Shown piece by piece: positions 7,930 through 14,500 of a DNA stretch of 15,029 bases; position 1 is the stretch's first letter, and each line of letters begins with the position of its first letter. A program made the position numbers and the translations under genes. The stretch covers positions 1 through 15,029 of the forward strand of contig CALIBC010000205.1 of assembly GCA_938045615.1 (NCBI GenBank). The letters are read 5' to 3'. The DNA comes from an uncultured Clostridia bacterium (GTDB taxonomy: Bacteria; Bacillota; Clostridia; Peptostreptococcales; Anaerovoracaceae). Under the pieces are notes generated by a model. It saw only the letters and a program-made list of their open reading frames with translations, ran no database searches and was not told the DNA's origin.

Positions 7930-8655
7930 TTATGCAAAATCAATTACAATGCAGCTTGCATCATCTGAAGGATCGCTTTGATCCAGAAAGGAAACAAGGT
8001 CTTCCCTATTTCCGCTATCAATCATTTTTTTTGCTCTTTCGGAAATATGCTGCCCATACGCATATACTGTTGCTCCGTCTGTGATCATCACGATCCTTGA
8101 ATATGTTTTAGTGTTTCCAAAGCCAATCCTTAAATGATGGAGCGCCTCCTGAGAGGTAGTTAGCCATGTGTAGTTTGTTGTTAACCCATTTTCTGGAGAA
8201 CTAAGCATACTAATACTGCCATCTTTTTTTCGACTAATGATTCCTCCATCTCCCAAATGGATTATTGTATAATTGCCTGTATGCGGATCGTATGCCAATA
8301 TAACCAGCGTTGACGCATACTCTGCTTTTTCTACTCCTTTGTCTGACGCCAATTTAGAAATGGTATCACGAATGACTCTTATGAGTTCATATTGCAGTTC
8401 ATCTACATGTTCGTATTGAGTCATCTGGGTAATGCCCTTACTTGCGATAAACCGGAACACTGCTTTTAAGACTTCTTTTCCACCTTCACGACAATACCGT
8501 TTCCCTGTTTGACCATCAGCAAGTCCCCAAAACCTTATCTCCGGTGTCCCATCAATATAAATGACATCCTCGCACTCTAAATCTCTCGCTAAATTGGATT
8601 TTCCGGTTACAGAACAGGCAACGCTTAGTTCATCAATGCAGTTTACAAAGTTCAT
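7930..8655 (-). CDS. PP2C-type Ser/Thr protein phosphatase
   Basis: A 241-residue single-domain PP2C (PPM) phosphatase. Metal-binding and signature motifs appear in order: GLADGQTG (44-51, equivalent to the usual G.xDGxGG), YASTLVILAYD (113-123), HLGDGGI (133-139), MITDGAT (190-196) and the final SDDASCIVI (230-238). It should remove phosphate from Ser/Thr of proteins using Mn or Mg. The natural opponent is the kinase at 4643-6223. No membrane helix is seen. I prefer the ATG at 8655 to the TTG at 8664: AGGAG lies nine bases before the ATG but directly abuts the TTG. The gene follows the JAB gene by only 44 bases, so it is probably the last gene of the Ubl transcript. Confidence 0.88.
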   Translation of the reverse strand: MNFVNCIDELSVACSVTGKSNLARDLECEDVIYIDGTPEIRFWGLADGQTGKRYCREGGKEVLKAVFRFIASKGITQMTQYEHVDELQYELIRVIRDTISKLASDKGVEKAEYASTLVILAYDPHTGNYTIIHLGDGGIISRKKDGSISMLSSPENGLTTNYTWLTTSQEALHHLRIGFGNTKTYSRIVMITDGATVYAYGQHISERAKKMIDSGNREDLVSFLDQSDPSDDASCIVIDFA

Positions 8656-8699
8656 TTTAACCAACTCCTCTTATCTTTCCCTTGCTTAGACACATTGGA

Positions 8700-9614
8700 T
8701 TATACAGCAAAGAAACCCCCCGTTTCTCCGGTATTTTCTCCATTGTTGATCACTCCCTTCTGTCCTTTGGGAATCACCAGCTTAATCTTCAAGCATCCTC
8801 TGCCATCAATACAAGTGCAAAGTCTAATATTTCCAACATATCCGCATGTGCGAAGGCACTGACTGGCAAGACGCACGATTTCATCGGTAGGAGGAAGCAG
8901 CCGCTTGTCTTCGCTGAGATTCTCCTGAGGCGCTGTGCCGCGGGAAAAAACAATGATTTCTGCTTCGGCCAAGTCTTTTCCGATGCTGCCCAGCATCTTT
9001 TTCCGAATTGGGTCGCACACAAAAATACAGACGGGAGATGATGCTGCACGTGCAGCTCCACTCACCTTGTCAATTCTGCTGTAAAACACACCGAGATCAG
9101 GGTGCGTATGCCCTTCTAAAACAAACTCCGATGGTCCGCAGAGTTTGAGAAAAGGGTCAACCTGGTAGCCGAAGGCATCCGTATTGAACTTGGCTTCATT
9201 TCTCAAAAACTCCTCACGATGGTATTCCAGAAAATCAAGACCCGGATTGTATTCTCCGTTGGGGCCAAGGTTTGATGCTCCAACCGGATTGCGATTCATG
9301 GTCTGGATTTCAATAATATGGCTGACAATAGTAATCACGTTGCCGTCACCATCAACCAGGAAATGCCCCATCCCGCAGAGTTTCTGCTCATTGACATTCA
9401 TCGGGGATCTTCTCCCATATGAGATGATGGAGTTAAGTTCCTGTTCGGGTTCAGGAAGGATGATTACTTTGTGGCACCCTTTGCCGTGTCTTTCCTTAAC
9501 ATAAACATCACCGCACTTGCTTTTGAGGATGTCCATGGCTTTCTTAAAACTGCATACCGGATAGGTTTTGGTCTGCAGAGGGCGCCTGGTAGGCATAGGG
9601 GGATAATTGGTCAT
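8700..9614 (-). CDS. JAB/JAMM metalloprotease (Ubl isopeptidase/deconjugase)
   Basis: A 304-residue protein with the exact JAMM zinc signature H-x-H-P-x6-S-x2-D: HTHPDLGVFYSRID at residues 169-182 (H169, H171, S179, D182). E76, before GMGHFLV, is a plausible catalytic glutamate. In the Ubl pathway this enzyme would trim the Ubl precursor and remove Ubl from targets. Residues 1-75 precede the core, and residues ~210-304 form a cysteine-containing C-terminal extension of unknown role ending TGGFFAV. It starts MTNYP, exactly as the Ubl does, and the ribosome-binding leader is also alike (GGAGATAAA). The gene is 16 bases downstream of the E2 gene and 44 bases upstream of the phosphatase gene. Confidence 0.85.
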   Translation of the reverse strand: MTNYPPMPTRRPLQTKTYPVCSFKKAMDILKSKCGDVYVKERHGKGCHKVIILPEPEQELNSIISYGRRSPMNVNEQKLCGMGHFLVDGDGNVITIVSHIIEIQTMNRNPVGASNLGPNGEYNPGLDFLEYHREEFLRNEAKFNTDAFGYQVDPFLKLCGPSEFVLEGHTHPDLGVFYSRIDKVSGAARAASSPVCIFVCDPIRKKMLGSIGKDLAEAEIIVFSRGTAPQENLSEDKRLLPPTDEIVRLASQCLRTCGYVGNIRLCTCIDGRGCLKIKLVIPKGQKGVINNGENTGETGGFFAV

Positions 9615-9630
9615 GATACTTTATCTCCTC

Positions 9631-10134
9631 TCAGTGGTGTCTGACGGGAAGGGGCGGAGGTGCAGTCACAGGCTTGCTTGCCGCCTTGCGAGGCGGAAGA
9701 GTCGTCCGCTCAGAGACATAGAGCAGCTTAGGATGAATCGTGGGAAAACGTCTGGCAGCCACACCATCCTTATGCCACTGTGCCACGCTGCTGTTTGCCA
9801 TGCTTTCATATCGAGTCACACCAGGATCATGAATCATATCGCGCACGAGCTTGTCCACGACTGTAGTCAGAGAGCTTGTGAAGGGAATCCAGGCATCAAT
9901 GCAGGCGCTTCCAGAACGAAACACGTTAGGACTCGCAAGATAATGATCCGAAGCATACGAAGCTGATACGGATTTCAGCGGATAACTGGGATAGCAAATA
10001 ATATCGGCCGTCATAGATCCACAGGCTTTAGGGGAAGTGTCCTCGTTTGTGGTCAAATAATGCGAAGGTGCCTTGACTGTCACTTTGAGGTGCATCGCTT
10101 CACCGGCTTTCGCCTGAACTCTCTGGATTGTCAC
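9631..10134 (-). CDS. E2-like ubiquitin-conjugating enzyme
   Basis: A 167-residue protein that matches the UBC fold in order. It has a beta meander with the turn CYPSYPLKSVSASY (47-60, like the eukaryotic YPFxPPxVxF), then SPN at 68-70 in place of HPN, GSACID (75-80) with candidate catalytic cysteine C78 (like GxICLD), and a helix SSLTTVVDKLVRDMIHDP (87-104), the counterpart of the helix following the active site. It would accept Ubl from the E1 as a thioester and pass it to a target. The histidine of HPN is replaced by Ser, so the oxyanion environment must differ. A proline-rich, basic tail (about 146-167) follows the fold. The start is the GTG at 10134, overlapping the E1 stop by four bases; an ATG at 10095 is an alternative that would lose 13 residues. 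Confidence 0.8.
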   Translation of the reverse strand: MTIQRVQAKAGEAMHLKVTVKAPSHYLTTNEDTSPKACGSMTADIICYPSYPLKSVSASYASDHYLASPNVFRSGSACIDAWIPFTSSLTTVVDKLVRDMIHDPGVTRYESMANSSVAQWHKDGVAARRFPTIHPKLLYVSERTTLPPRKAASKPVTAPPPLPVRHH

Positions 10135-11222
10135 ATACTTAGGGTTGTATTTCCGAGCGGAGAGAAGGCCGCACTATGATGAGCACGTTTTCCCTGGGAG
10201 ATACATTTATCACACAGAAGATCGTCAAGAAAAACACGGCCCTCATGCTTCATCACCTTGATGGAGGTTCCACATGAATGGCAAACATCATCCACGATAA
10301 AGCCGGCATGGACGATCTTCCTGTAATTCAAGCGATGAACGGATATCTCAAACTCCGTCGTATCAAGGAGAACAGCAATCTGATCCATTGCCTCTTTCAA
10401 AGTGACGCCCATGACATTGCCATGAAGCCATTCGATTTTTCCAGGCGGATGGATTGCACATCCCGGACAATTGTGTTTCCGCATAGGACGAGAGGAGCTC
10501 AACTCCAGATGGGGGTAAGCAGTATAGGTCAGTCTGCGGTTCATCACATCCTCTGCACCAAGAACGCTCCCTCTGAGTTGTTCAGTACTCAGATAAGCTG
10601 CCATCGAACTAGCCCGGTTAGTGGTGCGAACCACTTCACTTACGCCGTCGTACTGTCTGATTTGCGGCCCTGCGCATGACGTTCTAATGCTGCTGTCCTT
10701 CATCCAGCTCTCATTAATCAGGCAGCGAAGGCAAAACTCTGTATTGTCAATAATCACACTCTGAGCCATTTCATCATGAGTTCCATCCATAATCACGATT
10801 GGGCGTCGGTCTTCAGGAATTTGACGAATCAGTTCATTCAGGAGTACCTTGGCATCAAAATTATCAACAGCGGCAATCACATATTTATAGTCAACAAATG
10901 CCTCTGGTCCCAGTAAACACAGATCTCCATCAATGCCGTTGGAAGTACATCCTTCGTCCAATAGAGGCTGTACACGCTCTGCAATGCATTCAGCCTTGTT
11001 TCGACCTCCATCATCAGGTGTTCGAACCAAACAGCTGTGTTTTGCCCCATTTTCAAGGGTAAAACAATCAAAATCTATTTCGTCAGGAGAAAGCCCCATT
11101 TTTGCACAAAACTCTGCCAGGTAACTTCCTACAGCTCCGGCACCGATAATCAGTACGCGCAGGGCATGAAACAAAGGGCGGTATTCTGAAAGCTTCAAAG
11201 CATTATAAATAACTTTAGACAT
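10131..11222 (-). CDS. E1-like Ubl-activating enzyme (ThiF/MoeB superfamily)
   Basis: A 363-residue adenylating enzyme. The Rossmann motif GAGAVGS is at 27-33, the D-x-D...N motif at D50/D52/N58, a lysine at K76 and the AVDNFDAKVLLN segment at 118-129, all in E1/MoeB order. Two cysteine pairs, CLRC (164-167) and CPGC (252-255), should bind zinc as in MoeB. C183 in TSCAG sits where MoeB-like proteins have the SCAE cysteine and is the best candidate for the catalytic thiol. A second four-cysteine knuckle, CHSC (314-317) and CDKC (337-340), forms an additional C-terminal zinc ribbon that may recruit the E2 or the target. It would adenylate the Ubl C-terminus with ATP. The ATG at 11222 is preceded by GGAAGGA. 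The gene overlaps the E2 gene by 4 bases, implying linked synthesis. Confidence 0.88.
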   Translation of the reverse strand: MSKVIYNALKLSEYRPLFHALRVLIIGAGAVGSYLAEFCAKMGLSPDEIDFDCFTLENGAKHSCLVRTPDDGGRNKAECIAERVQPLLDEGCTSNGIDGDLCLLGPEAFVDYKYVIAAVDNFDAKVLLNELIRQIPEDRRPIVIMDGTHDEMAQSVIIDNTEFCLRCLINESWMKDSSIRTSCAGPQIRQYDGVSEVVRTTNRASSMAAYLSTEQLRGSVLGAEDVMNRRLTYTAYPHLELSSSRPMRKHNCPGCAIHPPGKIEWLHGNVMGVTLKEAMDQIAVLLDTTEFEISVHRLNYRKIVHAGFIVDDVCHSCGTSIKVMKHEGRVFLDDLLCDKCISQGKRAHHSAAFSPLGNTTLSM

Positions 11223-11249
11223 ATTGGACCATCCTTCCTTTCTGGGCTG

Positions 11250-11678
11250 TCATAGCAGTTTCCCGTTGCTCTTAAACTGGTGGCCTCTAGAACAGCGGTA
11301 GCAATTTGCTTCGCTGTCCCAGAAGATCACCTGTCGCTGGCCAGGGACATTCCTTTGCTTATCAAAGGGGCAGCACGGAAACTGGTTTGGTTTGATTCCA
11401 CGGGGACCGTTGCCAGTCTCCATAGTTCTTCGAGCTGCATTAGCTGTTGCCAACGTGCAAGAACGGCGGGGAGGCAGCACTCTTGTGGTGGAAGAACTGC
11501 TTGTTCTGGTTTGGACCCGGCTGACTATTGGTGAGGGTATGCCCACATTGACCCGAGACGGGAGCGGAAGCCGTGTATTGACAGATTTTTCGTTGCTCCC
11601 CTTTTTCGTTATACATGCTATTATGACCCCGCAAGCAGCCAGACCCAAGCCGACAAGGATACATATTGTCACCATCAT
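11250..11678 (-). CDS. Membrane-anchored small zinc-binding protein
   Basis: A 142-residue protein with one N-terminal hydrophobic helix (about 3-23, followed by KK), a flexible Ser/Thr/Pro/Arg-rich linker (about 30-90) and a C-terminal cysteine cluster: C102-C103, C126-x2-C129 and H133 within CYRCSRGHQF. The topology suggests a membrane anchor with a cytoplasmic zinc finger. It lies between the Ubl and E1 genes, 15 bases from the Ubl stop, so its product very probably works in the same pathway. It could be a membrane target receptor, a RING/treble-clef-like E3 substitute or a sensor. None of these can be chosen from the sequence. I do not recognise the family. The translation start is either of two adjacent ATGs (11678 or 11675), behind AAAGGGG. 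Confidence 0.65.
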   Translation of the reverse strand: MMVTICILVGLGLAACGVIIACITKKGSNEKSVNTRLPLPSRVNVGIPSPIVSRVQTRTSSSSTTRVLPPRRSCTLATANAARRTMETGNGPRGIKPNQFPCCPFDKQRNVPGQRQVIFWDSEANCYRCSRGHQFKSNGKLL

Positions 11679-11693
11679 GTCAGCCCCTTTCCT

Positions 11694-11993
11694 TTACGCT
11701 ACCCCGGCATTGTCGCTGATTGCCAGGACGTCGCCCTCCTGCAGACCAAGGCTCCCAACCGTTTCGTTGGTATCACTGGTAGATGCTCCGGTGCGCTTGT
11801 TCTCAAAGAGAATCTTACTGTCGTGCGGATTCACCCCGATATCAACGGCATATTTCTGAAGAACCTGTCCGAGCGTGTTCGTACCGTACACGGCAGCCTG
11901 AGGATAAGTTGCGCCGGTCACCTTGTTGAGCAGATCAATCTCAAAGGCACCTTCTGTGGCGGCAAGAGCGCCGTCAATGGGATAGTTTGTCAT
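11694..11993 (-). CDS. Ubiquitin-like beta-grasp modifier protein
   Basis: A 99-residue protein whose size and strand pattern fit a ubiquitin-like fold. TLGQVLQKYAVDIGV (40-54) reads as the central helix, SKILFENKRTG (59-69) as the strand and turn that follow it, and TVGSLGLQEGDVLAI (78-92) as the ubiquitin-like L..LGL.dGD.l.i ending. The tail is SDNAGVA: no diglycine, but a single glycine (G97) followed by two residues. I infer that the JAB protease removes V98-A99 to expose G97 for adenylation. The first 20 residues form a short extension. The ribosome binding site AAAGGAG is among the best of the locus, fitting a protein needed in excess. Its order before E1, E2 and JAB matches known bacterial Ubl operons. 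Confidence 0.78.
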   Translation of the reverse strand: MTNYPIDGALAATEGAFEIDLLNKVTGATYPQAAVYGTNTLGQVLQKYAVDIGVNPHDSKILFENKRTGASTSDTNETVGSLGLQEGDVLAISDNAGVA

Positions 11994-12017
11994 AGCTTTT
12001 ATCTCCTTTATTCAGTA

Positions 12018-12187
12018 TTAGTGGCTTCCCACGACTACAACAGCAACCCTGGCTGCTGTAGTTTCGACCGGTTGCCATCCGGATCTCTTTCGGGCGAGGG
12101 AAGATCGCAAACTTTTCAGGCGATTGACCGCCTCTTCAATTCAGTAGTGGTATTCTCTGCTGAGGTGTAAATGAAGTGCTCGAACAT
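12018..12187 (-). pseudogene. Probable frameshifted small gene in the Ubl leader
   Basis: The 208 bases between the ATPase and the Ubl gene hold two overlapping open frames. The first, from ATG 12187 to TGA 12118-12116, begins MFEHFIYTSAENTTTE. The second, in another frame, continues as EEAVNRLKSLRSSLARKR and runs to a TAA at 12020-12018. Joined near 12140 they would make one small helical basic protein of about 55 residues, suggesting a single-event frameshift in a real small gene. There is no good ribosome binding site at 12187, so chance open frames in a leader remain possible. Confidence 0.25.
12035..12061 (-). promoter_or_regulatory. Strong RNA hairpin in the Ubl leader
   Basis: In the minus-strand RNA, CTACAGCAGC (12061-12052) pairs with GCTGTTGTAG (12044-12035) over 10 bases with one G-U pair, leaving a 7-base loop. 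The mismatch is A-C on the plus strand, so the structure favours the minus-strand transcript. A second small hairpin (GTGG-GAAG-CCAC, 12032-12021) follows directly, then the Ubl ribosome binding site. No U-run follows, so it is not a standard terminator. It may be an RNA processing or stabilising site that lets the Ubl message exceed that of the ATPase. Confidence 0.45.
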
Positions 12188-12201
12188 GTGCGCAATTCGG
12201 A

Positions 12202-13365
12202 TTATAAGGCAAAACCAACCTGCCTTTTCACCGTACCGAGAATTGCCTGCTCAGCTTTGGCAAACATGCTTTCAGTCACGGTAACAGGCGTGCTGTCCGC
12301 TTGTACCAATGCTGCATCGAGAGCGCTTTCAAGCACAGCTTCAATCATCTGCTGGTGCTTCCGCAAAGAGGTAATGTTTCGGTCTACAAGGTGATCAATC
12401 GATTTGAACAACAGCTCGTAATTGAAATCAATCATGCTATACAGGTCACTCGCCAGTTTTTTTTCCGCATATTTCTTACTAATGGATTTGATACGAGAAG
12501 CACTGGCTTCAGGAAACGAAATGATCATGCAGCGGTCTGCCAGAATGGGGTTAATCTTCTGAAGATCGTTTGCGGTGAAAAACATGGGACAGTGTTCCAA
12601 ACCAACAAGTGTAGTCTCAAGATAATTATCGAAAACGTCAGTATTCGATTCATCCGTAATGGAAAGCAGCTCATCATCGACACTGGCGCGATTATGATTG
12701 TGGGTAACCTTATCAATCTCGTCGAAAATGTAAGCTACAAGCAACGAGTCCGATCGAAGTCGAGCTTTCGCAATACACCCCACATCAGAAGACTGATAGA
12801 TGCCGCAATTTCCCGTCATTCCATGTCCACCATCAGTCTGGGGAACCTTTATAACTTCAGTGGGAATCTGAAGAGCTTCTTCCACCAGTAAGCGTACAGC
12901 AGTTGTCTTGCCGCAGCCTTTTTCACCAACAAAGATAATTGCTCTCATGTATCCCGTTTCGATGTAGGTGACAAGAGCAGGGACAACCCTGCAAATTATC
13001 TCATCGGGGATATCATGGCTAAGGCAGAAGGATTTTAAGCGGTTGTATAATTGCTTTGGATCTACGGATTCGCGGAAGAACCGAGGAACCTTGAGTTTCA
13101 TTTTCTTGAGCGCACGCAAATATCGCACCTGTTTTTTGTCAACGTGATGAGCAGTGGAGATATCATCCAGCTGTGCCTCCAGTTCCTTTAAACGAGACAA
13201 TCCTTCGCTGTTAAGGCCGGAAAGCTGCTTGTCAATCCAGCGACAAGTCCCTACTCGAGTAGTAGGATTCTTTCCCTTCTTATTGTTTTGCAGGCCAAGC
13301 AGTGCCATGATTTCACGATCACTGAGGCTCAGCACCAGCTTTTTAATTTCACTGAGTTCTGCCAT
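12202..13365 (-). CDS. Lon-like AAA+ ATPase without a protease domain
   Basis: A 387-residue ATPase. An N-terminal helical region (1-140) leads into an AAA+ module with Walker A GEKGCGKT (147-154), Walker B YIFDEIDK (212-219), a sensor-1 asparagine in FTAND (263-267) and an arginine-finger ADRC (276-279). Several features are Lon-like: G-x-TG then Y.SSDVG (about 182-196), the spacing IFDEIDK...DD.LL......FDNYLE (about 213-250), and PILADR (273-278). The chain ends about 100 residues after sensor 1, with no Ser/Lys Lon protease domain. It should form an ATP-driven ring that remodels proteins and needs a partner for degradation. The ATG at 13365 has GGAGG seven bases upstream. A longer in-frame reading from 13458 would abut the preceding stop and lacks a clear site. 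Confidence 0.85.
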   Translation of the reverse strand: MAELSEIKKLVLSLSDREIMALLGLQNNKKGKNPTTRVGTCRWIDKQLSGLNSEGLSRLKELEAQLDDISTAHHVDKKQVRYLRALKKMKLKVPRFFRESVDPKQLYNRLKSFCLSHDIPDEIICRVVPALVTYIETGYMRAIIFVGEKGCGKTTAVRLLVEEALQIPTEVIKVPQTDGGHGMTGNCGIYQSSDVGCIAKARLRSDSLLVAYIFDEIDKVTHNHNRASVDDELLSITDESNTDVFDNYLETTLVGLEHCPMFFTANDLQKINPILADRCMIISFPEASASRIKSISKKYAEKKLASDLYSMIDFNYELLFKSIDHLVDRNITSLRKHQQMIEAVLESALDAALVQADSTPVTVTESMFAKAEQAILGTVKRQVGFAL

Positions 13366-13458
13366 ACTAACACCTCCATATAGCTGCAATTGCTGCGGTG
13401 TTCCCAACGAATTTCCAGTATTTGCAATCCAACGGATTATAGTTGCATACTGTACCAT

Positions 13459-14430
13459 TCACTCCGCTTTAACGAACTTTAACATCTTTAAATGCATCTT
13501 TATCATGTGAGCGTGACGCACGAGTTCAGGAAATTCACTGAGAAGGAGATTGTATTCCTCCTTCAAAGCTTCCAGTTCATCCTTAGCAACAGGTTCGCCA
13601 GCACACACCTTCTTGTGAAGAAGGTGATCCTTTGCAAGGGCACGGATATAGTAAAGATAAGGGATATTGATAGAGGGCTGGACCTCAGCTGCTGCGGCGA
13701 TTCCATAATTAGCAGTCACCAACACGTCCTCAAAAAGACCGCGATCCATCTGTATATCTGCCAAGCGCAGAGCGCACTGACTCGCATTGGTATGGGTATA
13801 GATCGCCTCCTTGAGGACGCTCATGCTGCCTTCAGCATTGCCAAGGGCCGCTTCCAGCTCACTCTCAGCCATACTTGCCTTTTCCTCATAAGGGAGGTAC
13901 TTCTTGTAATAGCCGATGATGCTTCTGCATTCGTCCTCGTTCGCAATCGGGTCTTCCTTGAGAAGATAATCGAAGGAGAAGGTGAATGCACGCCAATTCC
14001 AACGCTGGAAGGGAACCTTCGCTTTCAAAACGGTGTAGTGATCAGCAGCAGTCTGCATATCTCCGGCTTCAGAACTATACTTGATCGTGTCTGCAAGAAG
14101 ATCAACATTGAGAGGGAATTTCTTAAGACCTCCCATACAGATTTCCATGGCCTCACGCTTCCTGCCGCGGCGAGCCCAATCAACAGCCTTGTTGTGGTAA
14201 TCGTCCGAATCCATATCGCTGTCGCCCTCGTCTTCATCGTCATTCGAGTCAGATACCATCCCTCTCATATGGGAGAGCAGCTCGAGGAAGTTGCCATGGG
14301 ACGTCTCTTCTTCGGAAGCCCCATCCTCTGCTTCAGAAATGCCGATAAGTTCCTTTGCATCCTCATCAGCGGGGGTCCCGGCAATGCTACCATTGCCAAA
14401 GAGTTTTTCTTCAAAAATAGACTCATTCAT
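13459..14430 (-). CDS. Acidic TPR-like protein, paralogue of the gene at 3454-4470
   Basis: A 323-residue protein with a low-complexity acidic N-terminal region (about 20-76, including DSNDDEDEGDSDMDSDDY) and a helical-repeat body. The body shares YHN, RWNWRAFTFSFDYL (143-156) and QPSINIPYLYYIRALAKD (251-268) with the gene at the other end of the row. It is the first gene of the cluster after the IS110 element. The acidic tail has no counterpart in the paralogue and may bind a basic partner. The ATG at 14430 has AAGGAG seven bases upstream; a GTG one codon earlier is possible. Its function is unknown; a scaffold role is inferred. Confidence 0.75.
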   Translation of the reverse strand: MNESIFEEKLFGNGSIAGTPADEDAKELIGISEAEDGASEEETSHGNFLELLSHMRGMVSDSNDDEDEGDSDMDSDDYHNKAVDWARRGRKREAMEICMGGLKKFPLNVDLLADTIKYSSEAGDMQTAADHYTVLKAKVPFQRWNWRAFTFSFDYLLKEDPIANEDECRSIIGYYKKYLPYEEKASMAESELEAALGNAEGSMSVLKEAIYTHTNASQCALRLADIQMDRGLFEDVLVTANYGIAAAAEVQPSINIPYLYYIRALAKDHLLHKKVCAGEPVAKDELEALKEEYNLLLSEFPELVRHAHMIKMHLKMLKFVKAE

Positions 14431-14472
14431 CACAATTCTCCTTTTCTTTCATTTACTGTATAGTTACTTGCT

Positions 14473-14500
14473 GGGGAGAAAAAAAGCGCAGAGTCCCCCC
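14473..14500. repeat. Imperfect inverted repeat near the IS110 end
   Basis: The minus-strand GGGGGGA (14500-14494) can pair with TCTCCCC (14479-14473) over 7 bases with one G-U, around a 14-base loop that holds the T-run. The T-run lies in the loop rather than after the stem, so this is not a normal terminator. It may be part of the right end of the IS110 element or of its junction with the TPR gene. Confidence 0.3.

Noticed and set aside
12301..12891. 196-codon open frame on the plus strand
   Set aside because: It is antisense to the AAA+ ATPase with its Walker motifs.
13366..13458. N-terminal extension of the ATPase to 13458
   Set aside because: The ATG at 13365 has GGAGG at seven bases. 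The extension begins immediately after the TPR stop and shows no ribosome binding site.
13492..14463. 323-codon open frame on the plus strand
   Set aside because: It is antisense to the TPR-like gene throughout. The opposite frame has conserved paralogue motifs and a good ribosome binding site; this one has neither.
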